Below are positions 1 to 10,135 of a stretch of DNA of 64,000 nt, in pieces. The notes under the pieces are model-generated. The model worked only from the letters and a program-made list of their open reading frames with translations. It had not been told where the DNA came from and ran no database searches. This DNA comes from Rachycentron canadum (lineage: Eukaryota > Chordata > Actinopteri > Carangiformes > Rachycentridae). The stretch covers positions 12,423,152 to 12,487,151 of the forward strand of contig CM076648.1 in assembly GCA_038496675.1 (NCBI GenBank), read 5' to 3'. Positions within the stretch are counted from its first letter, which is position 1, and each line of letters begins with the position of its first letter. The position numbers were made by a program, and so were the translations under genes.

Positions 1-480
1 TTTTGTTCTTTTTGAGAGGTTTGTGATTCACCCGCTTTCGACCACCGAGTCAGTACCTTACGATTGCTCTCTTGTCTCATTGCGCTCCTCTTTGGATGGA
101 CGTATACTGGGCGTGGATCAGCGTCACGCCATTAAATCTACACATGAAGATGGGTGTACAGTGATCTGTCAGAAATGCAGACGAACGAGCCACGGCTGAG
201 TCAACGAGCTACTGATGACAGATCAAAAACAAAACAAAAAACAACGCACCAGAACAAAGGAGTCACATGGACCTGCCACTTTCACACAGCCAAGACTGCC
301 AAGACTGCTGACCTCAGGGTCAGAGGTTATTTGGCAGACATCTCCTGTCTGAAAATAGATTTAAAGCTGCTTGTAATAGATGTGTTAACTTCATCAAGCT
401 TCATTTTGTTAAACCATTGTGAAATACTGTTTAATAAACGTTGTAATGTGAGAAACAGATATTGTACAATATTGTATTGA
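1..480 (+). other. Upstream sequence; possible 3' end of a neighbouring transcript
   Basis: No coding region is recognised here. The first ~130 bases carry noticeably more CpG than what follows. An AATAAA hexamer lies at 433-438, followed by TG-rich sequence, so this could be the 3'UTR and poly(A) site of a + strand gene lying mostly outside the window. In human the gene just upstream of CEND1 on the same strand is SLC25A22, so a slc25a22 3'UTR is a reasonable guess, but nothing coding in the sequence proves it. The open frame at 154-480 has no protein-like features. Confidence 0.2.
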
Positions 481-807
481 CATTGATGTTGTTGCAAACC
501 TGATGCACAATGATTCCCCTTCATTGAGAAGAAAGCAATATGATTAATTTCCAGGGATAAGGGTCCAACCATCTTATAGGAATTTACATAATGATGGTGA
601 CTGGTGTATGTGTTTGTTGGGCAAAATATTTAAGTGCCCTTATACCAGTTATTCCGCCCTATCAGTTACGTAACAATGATCTGTGCTTGCAATGTATTTG
701 TGACTTCTCTGTCTAGGTCTGTGTGAGTGAGTGAGTCTCTAATATACTATTGTCAGTCAGTGGTAATGCCCCTCTGACATTTTTTCAACTCTTACTCAGT
801 TACCCTA

Positions 808-866
808 ATGGATAGGGTCCAGCCTCCCAGCCTGCACACGATATGCAGGTATAGAAAATGAATGGC
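808..866 (+). repeat. SINE 3'-tail fragment
   Basis: The words 'ggatagggtccagcc' and 'tatagaaaatgaatgg' match the 3' end of the abundant teleost tRNA-type SINE whose longer copy lies at 5550-5872 in this window. Only the last ~60 bases remain, and a short A-run follows at 879-890. Recognition is from memory of the family consensus. Confidence 0.55.
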
Positions 867-2378
867 TGGAGACAGAAAAAAAAAAAAGACAGAGGTTGGA
901 GGAATTAACTATCTACATCCAAGATCTTGTAACTATTAGTATTACAATAAATGGAATTAATGAATTAGTAATTATTGGAATAGACTGTATTATAGATATC
1001 TGTATCACACAATCCTTTTGTTTGTTTTGTTTTTCCCATGTAGGCTCTGTATAGCAGCCCATTGGCTTTGAAATGAAACAATGAGACTAAATGTCTGTTT
1101 TTATTTTATTTTAGATTGAAAGTGTGTGATCTGTAGTTCAGTCACTCAGCCCCATCTCTATACAGAAACTTTTAAGACAATGTCTAAAAAGGGTTGTATC
1201 TTAAGGGTTACAGTCAGCACTTCAAACTTGGTCATTGTTTAACTTGAAATCAAAAGTGTTTAAAACAGTCAAAATATCTTACAACAAATAGGTACTCCTA
1301 TTATTTCAACAAGATCCTCTTGTAACATGTATTATATGTGATAATTACAAAGTTCTTTGTCTCATTGAAATAACCCTTACTACAGTCATAAAAATCAAAC
1401 AGGATAATTAATGTTTTTTTTTTAAAGACTCCAAAGCTCAGAATATAACCAGAGGATAGGCTACCCCTATTTTGAGGACCAGATGGTACATCCCAGTTTC
1501 TCCTCCTCTCCCTCTCATTCTCCTCCCTCCTGCGTTCAGTGTCCTCCATCTCTCAGCTTTCTCTCATTTTCTTATGTTAAGGACATTCTGACTTCTAGAG
1601 ACTGCTGTACTTCCTCCTCAACCTGTTATTCTTGCCATCTCTGCAGAGCTGTTGGAGAGGTATGTAATTTCCATATTTCCTCTTGTCACATCACCACATC
1701 AGGATTTAATAGGCATTTTCTAAAGATGCATCTAGCCCTACATTCTGTAAAGTGCAAGCTGCTATGATGCGTTTACGACACCAGCAGTATTTATCTCTCT
1801 TCATTCTTTTTCCTCATTTGCATTTTCACTGTTTCCTATATTGCAGTCACTTTGGTTCTTATTTCCCTCCTCCATCTTGTCCTCCAGTGATAGCACAAAT
1901 GACTCATGCAGTTTTAAAGTGGGAGAACTAACAGAGAGACAAAAGAAGAGATTAAATTTTTCTGTTGTTTCATCCATATTATCTCTTGTTTGAGTCAAAG
2001 AAATAAAGATTTAGTCCCTGAGTCTGAATAGGCTCTGCAGCTGCAGTGCCATTCTCCCCTCCTCCATCATGAAATTAACAGATTGTTCCATGAAAAAGCT
2101 TTGAACAGGAAGTGGCCATAACATTATGTATTCAGTTGAGGATAATGTCACAGCATTTGTGACCAAAATAAACAATTCCCTGTCCCTCTGAGCATCGGCG
2201 TATTCCCATCAATGTCATCTTTTTCCAAGGTCACATTTAAGGCCCCGCTGCCACATGACTGCTACAATACATGGATATTAAGGACTCTGTTATATGTCAG
2301 TGTCCCTACACTTAACAAAGAAAATAACATGATGTCTGAGCCTAATTTAGAGGCATAATCTGGCTGTGTTTTTCCTCA
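867..2378. other. No gene recognised (upstream of the cend1 coding exon)
   Basis: AT-rich sequence with short homopolymer runs and CT-rich patches around 1490-1570. The cend1 exon at 2380 begins with a splice acceptor, so part of this stretch should be cend1 intron. A first noncoding exon may lie here, but I cannot place it. Confidence 0.4.
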
Positions 2379-2379
2379 G

Positions 2380-2740
2380 TGAAGCAGCACAGAGCTGACC
2401 TTATAAAGACTCCCCCTGACCAGACCACACCTCTGCCTCAGAGTCCATGGAAGCCAAGGCCAAGTCTGGAGCTCCAGCGCCCAAGGCAGCCTCTAAAGCA
2501 GAGAAGAAGGAGCCGGCAGCCCCACGCAAGGCTGACCCCGCACCTGCAGCCCCTGAGCCTGAGCATCCTCCCTCCCAGGATGGAGCAGCAGAGGCCGAAG
2601 CTGCAGCAGCAGCAGGTGATGAGGCGGCGGCCTCCTGCACAGACTCTCTGGAACACCTGAAACCTTTTCTCATTGGTGGAGCCGTTATTGCTGCAGGAGC
2701 CATCTTGCTGGGAGTGTTGCTACTGGCGAGGAGAAATTAG
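2380..2740 (+). CDS. cend1: Cend1-like protein (cell cycle exit and neuronal differentiation 1); CDS 2447-2740
   Basis: A candidate acceptor 'ttttcctcag' ends at 2379. The CDS runs from the ATG at 2447 to TAG at 2738-2740 and encodes 97 aa in one exon. Residues 1-65 are Ala/Pro/Lys/Glu-rich low complexity. Residues ~66-73 (SLEHLKPF) lead into one hydrophobic segment, ~74-94 (LIGGAVIAAGAILLGVLLLA), and a basic RRN end. This is the layout of CEND1/BM88, a tail-anchored outer mitochondrial/ER membrane protein that promotes neuronal cell-cycle exit and differentiation. Human CEND1 is ~149 aa, so this copy is shorter mainly in the disordered N-terminus. In human the coding sequence also sits in the last exon. 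The exon is much more GC-rich than its surroundings, which opens shadow frames on both strands. The tail anchor is the only strong similarity, so a different tail-anchored protein remains possible. Confidence 0.78.
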
Positions 2741-4059
2741 AGTGTAATTTCTGATTGGTTCACAGACTACCATGGTACAGATGGGGGGATAGGGAGCCAC
2801 TGTGCAAATTATGTTGGGTTTTTTTTTTGGCCTGCTTTTACTTGTAGTAAATCAAACTATTCAAGTTTTGATCAAGGCTGTATATGGAGCATAATATACA
2901 TAGCATATGCATGAAGTTGCTTAAAGTTTGCATCTGAACTGTAATAATTTCTTTAAAAAAACGTCACTGTAGTACTGAATTTAGAAGCCTAAACTCTCTG
3001 AAAGTAGCTTATTCAACTGCTTTATCTTATTTAATCCAGTTTGCACAAATATTGACATAATCTTGCAATATTTGTACATTCTTGCACCGGAAATGAGCTT
3101 GGTTCACTTTGCTAAAAGATCATGAAAAACTGTATTCATAATGTTAAAACCTATAGATATCAGTACTGGTTATCAGAGTTGTTGTACATTTATTTTACCT
3201 TTAAATAAGACAGAGATAAACAACAGGCTTGAAAATGGGTAGGAATATGCATTGTGATGTATTGCACATATTTTGGCTAAATCAGTGACAAACTGTAAGG
3301 ATTAAGTATCTCTTTAATCTAGTACTAAGATAAAGGCACTGCATTCCTGCATATCAGCAAAATGTCAAAGAGAGAATGGCGCGGTGCAATTTAAAGGATC
3401 TACTTTTTCAGAGACTGAAAATATGAGCATACAGTGATTTTTGAATGGGATGTAGGGGATTGTTGGAGATAAAACAAGTTCAGTATGTGGCAGAGAAGAA
3501 AAGTAAAGTTAATTGCTGCTGTAGAATATGAAACAGTTTTATTTTACTGTCAAATGATGTCAGAAATCAATAATCTTTCATGTCTTACACAATGGGAACA
3601 GTTGTGCTGGTTCAATCTGTTTTCATCTTACAGTAGATATTTAGCCATAGCAGTCATTAGTGTTGCAGTATCAGTTTTAAAACCTGTTGTCAAAACATGG
3701 TTGTTTCTGTTTTTGCTTTACTCCCCGAATGTAGCTATACGAAAAAATATTCTTGTTTTCAAAACGTCATTAATAACAAAGTACAACGACAATGTATGGA
3801 GCATTCTAAGTTGCTAACATAATGACAGTGAAGTGTAGATGAACTACTGTTGTATAGTTTATTCAAAGGAAAAAAAATTTAAGCCGTCATAACTTTGTTG
3901 CTGCATACACTCACCTGTACAGCTGTACACAATATTATCCACTCATATGTAATGCTCATGGGTCCCTGTTACATAAGTAGATTGCGATCTACTGAGAGAC
4001 AGTTCTGACACAACCATTACTTGACTTTAGTTGTAAGGGTATGTATGAATGCTTTACCA
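2741..4059 (+). other. Probable cend1 3'UTR grading into intergenic DNA
   Basis: AT-rich sequence without a recognised gene. No clean AATAAA was found soon after the cend1 stop, so the transcript end is not placed. The 110-codon open frame at 3485-3817 looks like chance: its composition follows local base content and no domain is visible. Confidence 0.35.
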
Positions 4060-4110
4060 NTTTTTTTTTTTAATAGATAGATAGATTTTAATAGATTAGA
4101 TAGATTTTTA
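4060..4110. repeat. Ambiguous base, T-run and (TAGA)-type microsatellite
   Basis: Position 4060 is an N, the only ambiguous base I noticed. It is followed by a T-run and imperfect 'atagatagatag' and 'tagattttaatagatt' units, a typical site for a base-calling failure. Confidence 0.85.
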
Positions 4111-5549
4111 TAGAAACAACATCCACATTCCCAGAGGTGGACTGAAATCCTTCTGACAAAGTCCAGACTGAACATAATCAAGGCCTATTTAACAATGTTA
4201 CCTTTTTTCTATCCAACAACTCCAGTGCACTACTTCAAACATATAGTATATTCAACATTGCTGTATATGTAGCTGTTTAGCTTCCTTTTCATCATGCAGT
4301 ACCATTGGAGAGACATCTGAAGTTCACTGCAGCATAACAACCTCAAACATACATCATAAAGACTCATAAAGAACAATCTTTAGTAAAAAGAAGAACAAGA
4401 CGTCCTGAAAAGCATCGTGTGGCCCTCATCATAGCCCTGTGAGGTTTCAAGCACCTTGAAAAACCTAAAAGAAATGGTTCTGCTTAAAAGGCAACAAGTT
4501 GTCATGCCAAGTAATTTGTTCTATTTACTGCACTTTCTATGTGCATATATGTGCTGTAAAAGGCACAGTCCAAAAACCTTATTTTCTTAAATCAAATCAC
4601 TGAAATATTTTGGCGTTTTGGTCGAGTGTATATTTCCATTTTAATGTCAACATATTCTGGTTAAGCACATTCATTAATACAGGGTTTAAAAGAGCATTAA
4701 AATGTGTGACAGAATAATGAGGTTCACACAAAAGGCTAATCAAAGAAAATGAATAAATGTCACACCTTGAGAGAGAGATGGGGGAAGAGGCTAGGCTTTT
4801 AAAGGAAAGGATAAGAAACATTGATGGAGATGGAAAAATAAAAAATGGAGAAAGAATGAAAAACTAGAACTACTGCCACAGTTGTTGCCTCCATCCACCA
4901 GCAATGATGGATGAAATACGGTCACAGCCTCCTTTCTGGATGAGTTAAGACCAAGTATGTGTTTTGTGAGGTAAGTGATCTTCACCTTTGACCAGAAAAA
5001 TCTAATCAGTTCCTTGAGTCCAAGTGAATGTTTGTGCTAAAGTTGTAGACTGTTCATGATAATGGGATGTATTGACATATAGATTTACAAATGGACAACA
5101 CGAACATAGACCTGCTGGCCCTGGCTGCCATTGGTGTGGAGGCAATGTTTTTGCACAGTTCTGCAATCACATCAACAAGGACATAGTCACAGAATGTCTT
5201 TTTAAAGGCACTTTGCTCAAAAGATGACGCGCATAGGAGAATCTATATGAAGACTGAATAACAAATGTCATAAGTTGTGTTCTGCATAACCCAAAAGACA
5301 TTAGATCATATTAGTAAACTACAAGAAATGGCTGTAATATTATGCATACTGAATCATAATGGCATTAGGATTACATCACATTCAGATTCTTTTCTGTCTT
5401 TAACAGTAGTGTGAACTGGAATAACAAAGGCAGCCTAGTTTCCAGTGCAAGAGAGAAGTGGTGGGAGTTGGAAACTTTGCTTTCATAGAAATCAAGCAAA
5501 AGAATATCATATAGATCCAACATCAACAATAATATGTATTTTCTTGAAC
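4111..5549. other. Intergenic, no gene recognised
   Basis: AT-rich sequence between cend1 and saa. Open frames on both strands are short and have no recognisable motif. I see no splice-flanked conserved exon and no RNA gene. Confidence 0.4.
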
Positions 5550-5872
5550 GATCATGGTATGGTGGTTGCCTCACAGCAAGAAGGTCCTGGGTTAGAACAA
5601 TTATGTGTGGAGTTTGCATGTTCTCCCTGTGCTTGTGTGGTTCCCTCCAGCTTCTCCAGCTTCCTCCAACAGTCCAAAGACCTGCATGTTTAGGTTAATT
5701 GATGACTCTAAATTGCTTGTAGGCGTGAACATGAATGGTTGTTTGTTGGCCCTGTGATAGACTGGCAACCTGTCGAGGTTGTACCCCAGTGTCAGCTTGG
5801 ATTGGCTCCAAACCCCATTCTGTGACCCTGCACAGATAAGCAGTATATATAATGGATGGATGGATGGATGAA
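5550..5872 (+). mobile_element. Teleost tRNA-type SINE, nearly full length
   Basis: The element has an ordered set of features known from very abundant fish SINE/L2-tail elements: the head 'ggttgcctcacagcaagaag', then 'ggtcctgggtt' with a decayed pol III B-box, 'gtggagtttgcatgttctcc', 'cagtccaaagacctgcatg', 'ttaattgatgactctaaatt' and 'gactggcaacctgtc', ending in a (TGGA)n tail at ~5851-5870. It is an old copy with several differences from the family pattern. It is noncoding and would have been mobilised in trans by a LINE. Open frames across it are shadows. Confidence 0.8.
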
Positions 5873-6079
5873 CAATCACACATGCTGTGAATTAGATGCA
5901 AAACCACAAACAAAAAAAACAAACAAAAAAACAAACAATAATTGCTACAGAAATATAAAAAGATCTATTGTAGCATATTTATAAAAGGTAAAGTTGCAGA
6001 GTTGTAATGACAAACACAAAAAGTTACAATTTTGTTAATATAAAGCTTGCTGTTACCTCTGCCCTCATGGATACCTGCA

Positions 6080-6197
6080 GTTGCACAACCAGAGAATTTC
6101 CTCAGTATGTGATGTTTCCTAACCATGATCAAATTGCACTGGGACTTTCCAGTATCTTGAAATAGTTCAACGCAGCCTGTTTCAGGACAGTATATAA
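6080..6197 (+). promoter_or_regulatory. saa acute-phase promoter: C/EBP-like site, kappaB site, TATA box
   Basis: Three elements stand in order. GTTGCACAAC at 6080-6089 fits the C/EBP consensus RTTGC(G/A)YAAY. GGGACTTTCC at 6141-6150 is a perfect NF-kappaB site. TATATAA at 6191-6197 is the TATA box. The kappaB-to-TATA distance is ~40 bp, and the expected start site is ~25-30 bp further on (~6220). Paired C/EBP and NF-kappaB sites are the known basis of cytokine induction of mammalian acute-phase SAA genes, so this gene is probably induced by IL-1/IL-6/TNF-type signals. Confidence 0.8.
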
Positions 6198-6221
6198 GAA
6201 AGTCACAGTATTAAGAGCCCT

Positions 6222-6286
6222 CACTGAGGAGATATTCTACAATTAAGACTTGATCTATTGTTATTCTACTCTACAGATACTGCACA
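6222..6286 (+). other. saa: saa noncoding exon 1 (5'UTR)
   Basis: The start is inferred from the TATA box. The end is defined by the donor 'gcaca|gtaagt' at 6287. The next exon starts at 6386 after a long T-rich tract ending 'cgtttag'. A noncoding first exon is also usual in mammalian SAA genes. Confidence 0.6.
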
Positions 6287-6397
6287 GTAAGTTTAATTTC
6301 AATTTGGTGATAAAACCTGATTAATATGAATGCATGTATATAATATGTGTTTTTGAACTAATTTTTCTTTTTTTTTTTCGTTTAGGTATCTATCACC

Positions 6398-7067
6398 ATG
6401 AAGTTGCTTATAGCAGGAATTGTTCTGATTCTCATTGTGGAGACTAACGCTCAGTGGTACAGGTTTCCTATTGAAGCTGCTCAAGGTTAGAAACCTTGCC
6501 TTTTTAACATCTTTAACAGAACAATGTGTATAATTGTGTATCTTACATGCTAGATATAGTGTTTTCCATGATACGTTTTATTTTTTGAATTCTTTCATTC
6601 CTTTTCTAAACGTTGTCTTTTGTCTTTCTGATCAGGGGCTGCTGATATGTGGCGAGCCTACAGTGACATGAGGGATGCAAACTGGAAAGACTCTGACAAA
6701 TACTTTCATGCAAGAGGAAACTATGATGCTGCCGAGAGAGGAGATGGGGGGAGATGGGCAGCTGAAGTTATCAGGTGATAAGCAAAGCTTAGAAAGAAAA
6801 ACATTTTGGCATACTGTTGGCTGCTGCATATTAGGTTTTTTCTCAACAAGAAATCCTTATTAATGTTTTGTTGTTGTTTTCTCTTCCCATCCTTGTTTTG
6901 ATGTTTATTGTCTAATTTGCTATTCCAGTAATACCAGAGAGTGGGTGCAGGAAAGAACGGGGCATGGTGCAGAGGACTCTGAGGCTGATCAGAGAGCAAA
7001 CCATTGGGGACGGGAGGGAAAAGATCCCAACCATTTCAGGCCAGTGGGACTCCCCGACAGATACTGA
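6398..7067 (+). CDS. saa: Serum amyloid A (acute-phase apolipoprotein); coding exons 6398-6485, 6636-6774, 6929-7067
   Basis: Exon 2 starts at 6386, and the ATG at 6398 has a good context (caccATG). The three coding parts join in phase (88+139+139 nt) to 121 aa plus TGA at 7065-7067, against 122 aa for human SAA1. Residues 1-18 form a signal peptide (MKLLIAGIVLILIVETNA), and the mature protein starts QWYRFP. Family hallmarks are DMWRAYSDMR (~33-42), the SAA signature ARGNYDAAERGDGGRWA (~55-71), WGREGKDPNHFRP and the terminal GLPDRY. Introns are GT-AG. SAA is a secreted helical-bundle protein that associates with HDL and acts as an opsonin and inflammatory signal; in fish it is a strong infection-responsive gene. 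The reading frame is intact and no key segment is missing. Confidence 0.96.
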
Positions 7068-7152
7068 TGATAAAAGCCATTGACTTCTTGTCCATCTGTG
7101 ACTGTGGCTGCAATGTTAGAGAATGACCACACAGTGGCAGTGCCACCCTCCG

Positions 7153-7176
7153 AATAAATTAAATGTCTTGAATAAA
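7153..7176 (+). terminator. saa poly(A) signals
   Basis: Two AATAAA hexamers, at 7153-7158 and 7171-7176, lie 86-109 bp after the saa stop codon and define a short 3'UTR. Confidence 0.8.
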
Positions 7177-7199
7177 AAGCTAGAGAGTGAATCTATCTG

Positions 7200-8530
7200 A
7201 TTATGTGATTCAACTTTTTAAGTTTAGCATAATTATGAAATAATACGTCACAGCATGGAAAAAACAAGAAAGGCCTAGGCTCACTCATTGTCATTGATAT
7301 ATAGATATAATAAATCTCATTACAATGAGCCTCCATAACAAGACAAGACATCCACGAACCTCAGAATCAACAGCAGTCTTTGGAAATATTTTCTAGAGAA
7401 GAAATAAACCCACAATTTGTTAAGACAGTATGAAATATTTCTGTGCTCAAAATCCCACTCACCTCTATTGTATTGAGGTGAACAAAAATGTGAATAATAT
7501 TGTAAAACCTGCATGTGTTTCATGCTAATCATTTTACAAAACTTTCATATTCCTCAAAGATTCTTAAAGCTCATCCACACAAAGGTCTTAATTTTTCTGG
7601 CTGATTAGACTGGGAATTACATTAAGCCACCAACTCAACCTACCAACAGAAATGATAAATCTACCAGTTGCATTGCTATTTTCCACCACTTACAGTACAG
7701 TTAAATGTATTTTCTGTTTTTTTTTCTTCTAAAATTACTGTAAGGAAACTAGCTTATATCAACTGAAATGCATTGCTTTGAAAATGTGGAAGCGGAAATA
7801 TAAAACTGGAAACTGAAGTGCATCAGGTGAAGAAGCAGAGAACTAAAATATGTTCCTTTGTGCTTACAAACATTACTGAGTATGGACACATTCAGGTGGC
7901 AAAACTCCTTTGGTAGTTGGTCACAAGATTGTGTGCAACTGATATATTCAGGCTTAATGCAAACTCTTATACTGGAGAATGACCACAGTATATACATGCA
8001 GAGCGTCATTCCTGACAAACTGTCAAAACAGGCTTTTATCAGAATTATTAAGCCACACAGGATCATGAAAAGAAACTCTGTAGGCCTCTTTATATTTTTG
8101 GGAAATTATAAACAATGTGATACACTTTCTATGACAATCCATCAGCTAATCTCTACCTCAATGACTACCTCTGTCATTTTTGATATCAGAAATGACAGTT
8201 GAGAGAGTGCCCAAATTTGTTTTCTTGTTCTCAAGAAAAGGTCAGTTAACATTGGAGTATATGGGGCAGTTCTCATGCTTAGAAACCAACAACATGGTTG
8301 TACACAGGGTTTACCTGCCAAGAGAACAGGAAATTATCACGTGTGAAGAAGTAAAAATAACCTTGAAACAAGTGAAACTGCCTGGTAAGAAAAAAATTGT
8401 TCATCTCCGTCATTTTCTCTCTTTTTTTCTCTCTTCATCTTATCCCATATCTCTTCCCTTCCCAAAGCTGAGCTTTGTGTAGTCCTTTTAGTTTCACTTT
8501 ATCAAGAATGAACAATGTAAACACTGGGCG
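7200..8530. other. Intergenic, no gene recognised
   Basis: AT-rich sequence downstream of saa. Open frames of about 100-114 codons at 7858-8202 and 8180-8482 (+) and 7749-8066 (-) show no domain, signal or splice support and are taken as chance. Confidence 0.4.
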
Positions 8531-8533
8531 TTA

Positions 8534-8571
8534 CATACACACACACACATATATATATATATGTATATATA

Positions 8572-8625
<54 letters not shown>
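8534..8625. repeat. Compound microsatellite (CA)n(TA)n(TG)n
   Basis: A CA tract passes into TA repeats and then a TG tract of ~48 bp ending near 8624. CA and TG arms around a TA centre are mutually complementary, so either strand can fold back on itself. Confidence 0.95.
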
Positions 8626-8946
8626 CATTTGTTACCAGCCTCCAGTAAGATACTGTTGCAATAAAAAATAAAATATATAGTCTTGGGGTACCTCATTTTC
8701 ACACGAGTTACACAAACCGAACTGAAAGAAGAGCATTTCAACTTTCAATGAAGTTGAAGTTGTATCAGCCTGACGTTGGATAGAGAGTATCAATTAGCTA
8801 GCTGGCTAACTCAAGTGAAACTAACTGGTCGGCATCATAATGTTGGGCCACTCTTTAACTTATAACAGACAGACAGGAGCAGTTTGTTACTGTCTGATGA
8901 AAGGATTTTAACAACAACCAGTCAGCTAGTAAAACTGTGTAGTTAC

Positions 8947-9145
8947 CTGTGTGGCGCTTTGATGGATCCAGGAAGACCGAGACTATCGGTCCTATTTGTT
9001 GACACAGTCAAGGAAACCGCCACGTTGACTAAAGATTTTGTAGTAACCACAAGATAATTAACTCCGCCCACCGCACTCATTCACTCCGCCCACACAACGT
9101 CAAGCAGGTGATAATAATACGCGGGAGCCATCTTGGCGTTGTACA
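8947..9145 (-). other. Candidate divergent first exon on the minus strand
   Basis: Read on the minus strand, 'cgccaagatggctccc' (around 9137-9123) resembles the YY1-type start-site element AAGATGGC. About 180 bases later comes a strong donor 'cacacag|gtaact', with the intron beginning at 8946 (minus). Two copies of actccgcccac at 9061-9071 and 9083-9093 give Sp/KLF-type sites. A 16-codon open frame starts at the YY1-overlapping ATG (minus 9131-9081). No minus-strand coding exon was recognised further down, so an upstream antisense or long noncoding transcript is the simplest reading. Confidence 0.3.
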
Positions 9146-9583
9146 ATATCTTTGCTGCATCAATGTTCTTGACGTTACTCTATTCAAACCAGATGGTTAC
9201 CTTGGTGACCTCAATGGCGGGCGCGTTAAAATTTGGATTTACACAACAATATGTTTAAAAGCCAAAGTTTTTTTTTTTCTATGACCATTTTTTTTCTATT
9301 CAGTGGCAGAGCCAAACACCGGCCTGCTGCTAGCTAATCATAAAGCAAACATATGAAATAACTTATATACCGCAATGAACATTTAACGCATTTTAAACCG
9401 AATTATATTTCACTCGATTGTTTGTCAACGTACAATATATGGTAAGTGCAGAACAAACATTTAAAAACAAGAAGCTGTTGGGCTTCTTTCAGTCAGTGTT
9501 TACATGTCTTTATTGTGTTAGTAAGCAATTGTTTAATACTTGAAATATTTGTTTCAAGTCTAATTTTTGTGGCACCGTCGAAG

Positions 9584-9738
9584 TAACCGATCACCCTTAG
9601 TAACGGATTACTTTTTACATAAGTAACGGATTACTCTCTATCCAAGTAACGGATCGCTGCTTGTATAGGTAACTGATTACTCTCTGTATAAATAACTGAT
9701 TACTCCCTGTATAAGCAACGGGTTATTCTTTATCGATC
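9584..9738 (+). repeat. 23-bp tandem repeat with a MYB-type motif in each unit
   Basis: YAACNG hexamers start at 9584, 9601, 9624, 9647, 9670, 9693 and 9716. The last six are exactly 23 bp apart. The unit is roughly 'taacggattactctctgtat'. The units differ in sequence, but the hexamer position is constant: TAACCG, TAACGG three times, TAACTG twice, CAACGG. Confidence 0.85.
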
Positions 9739-9739
9739 G

Positions 9740-9967
9740 AGCTCGCGCTGATGAGGTACAGGCTCTCGTGCGGCCGGTGCGTTCACGGACCAGACAACTG
9801 CAGTGGGCTTGTATTGTGTTATGCTCGTTCCGGGGCGCCGCTGACAGGCGCCCTGCCTCCGTAGCGCTACGGTTTCCAGTCATACAGTGAGTGATGCACG
9901 GCCAGGCAGCACCAGCCCTCACAAGCCTGAAACGGAGGTGACTTGACCAGCATATGAAATTCTCCAG
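9740..9967 (+). other. apba2: Candidate apba2 noncoding first exon
   Basis: GC-rich sequence ends in the donor 'ttctccag|gtaaga' at 9968. A second possible donor 'ggggcg|gtgagc' at 10136 would give a longer exon. The start is arbitrary because no TATA box is seen. Human APBA2 also has 5' noncoding exons far upstream of its first coding exon. Assignment to apba2 rests on strand, order and the lack of another gene before 41.4 kb. Confidence 0.35.
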
Positions 9968-10135
9968 GTAAGACACAGTTGTATTACAATGTTATAGCGA
10001 TACTGCAAACGAGCCCCGCTCCGTCTAGGGAGGCTATGTAGTGTTTCTCCTCCAAGGCATCCGGCGGAGGAGCAGTGAATGGAAGCTGATGGCTCAGCCT
10101 GTGGATTTGTCCTTAGCATCGATAACAACGGGGCG

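Larger units (their letters stand above)
9061..10135 (+). promoter_or_regulatory. CpG-richer promoter region, putative apba2 promoter
   Basis: CpG and GC content rise clearly above the flanks, especially 9735-10135. Motifs include two GC boxes (9061-9093), a YY1-type GCCATCTTGG (9127-9136), 'tggcgggcgcg' near 9215 and the 23-bp MYB-motif array at 9584-9738. The region lies directly before a clean splice donor at 9968. Downstream on the + strand the next recognised coding gene is apba2, so this is the best candidate for its main promoter. No transcript evidence is available. Confidence 0.45.

Noticed and set aside
2379..2703. Overlapping frames on both strands over the cend1 exon
   Set aside because: High GC content removes stops in all frames; only the 2447-2740 frame has a tail anchor and family features.
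3485..3817. 110-codon open frame downstream of cend1
   Set aside because: Composition follows AT-rich DNA; no signal, domain or splice context; likely chance in the 3' flank.
7858..8482. Two adjoining + strand open frames after saa
   Set aside because: No family features and no splice signals linking them; located after the saa poly(A) signals.
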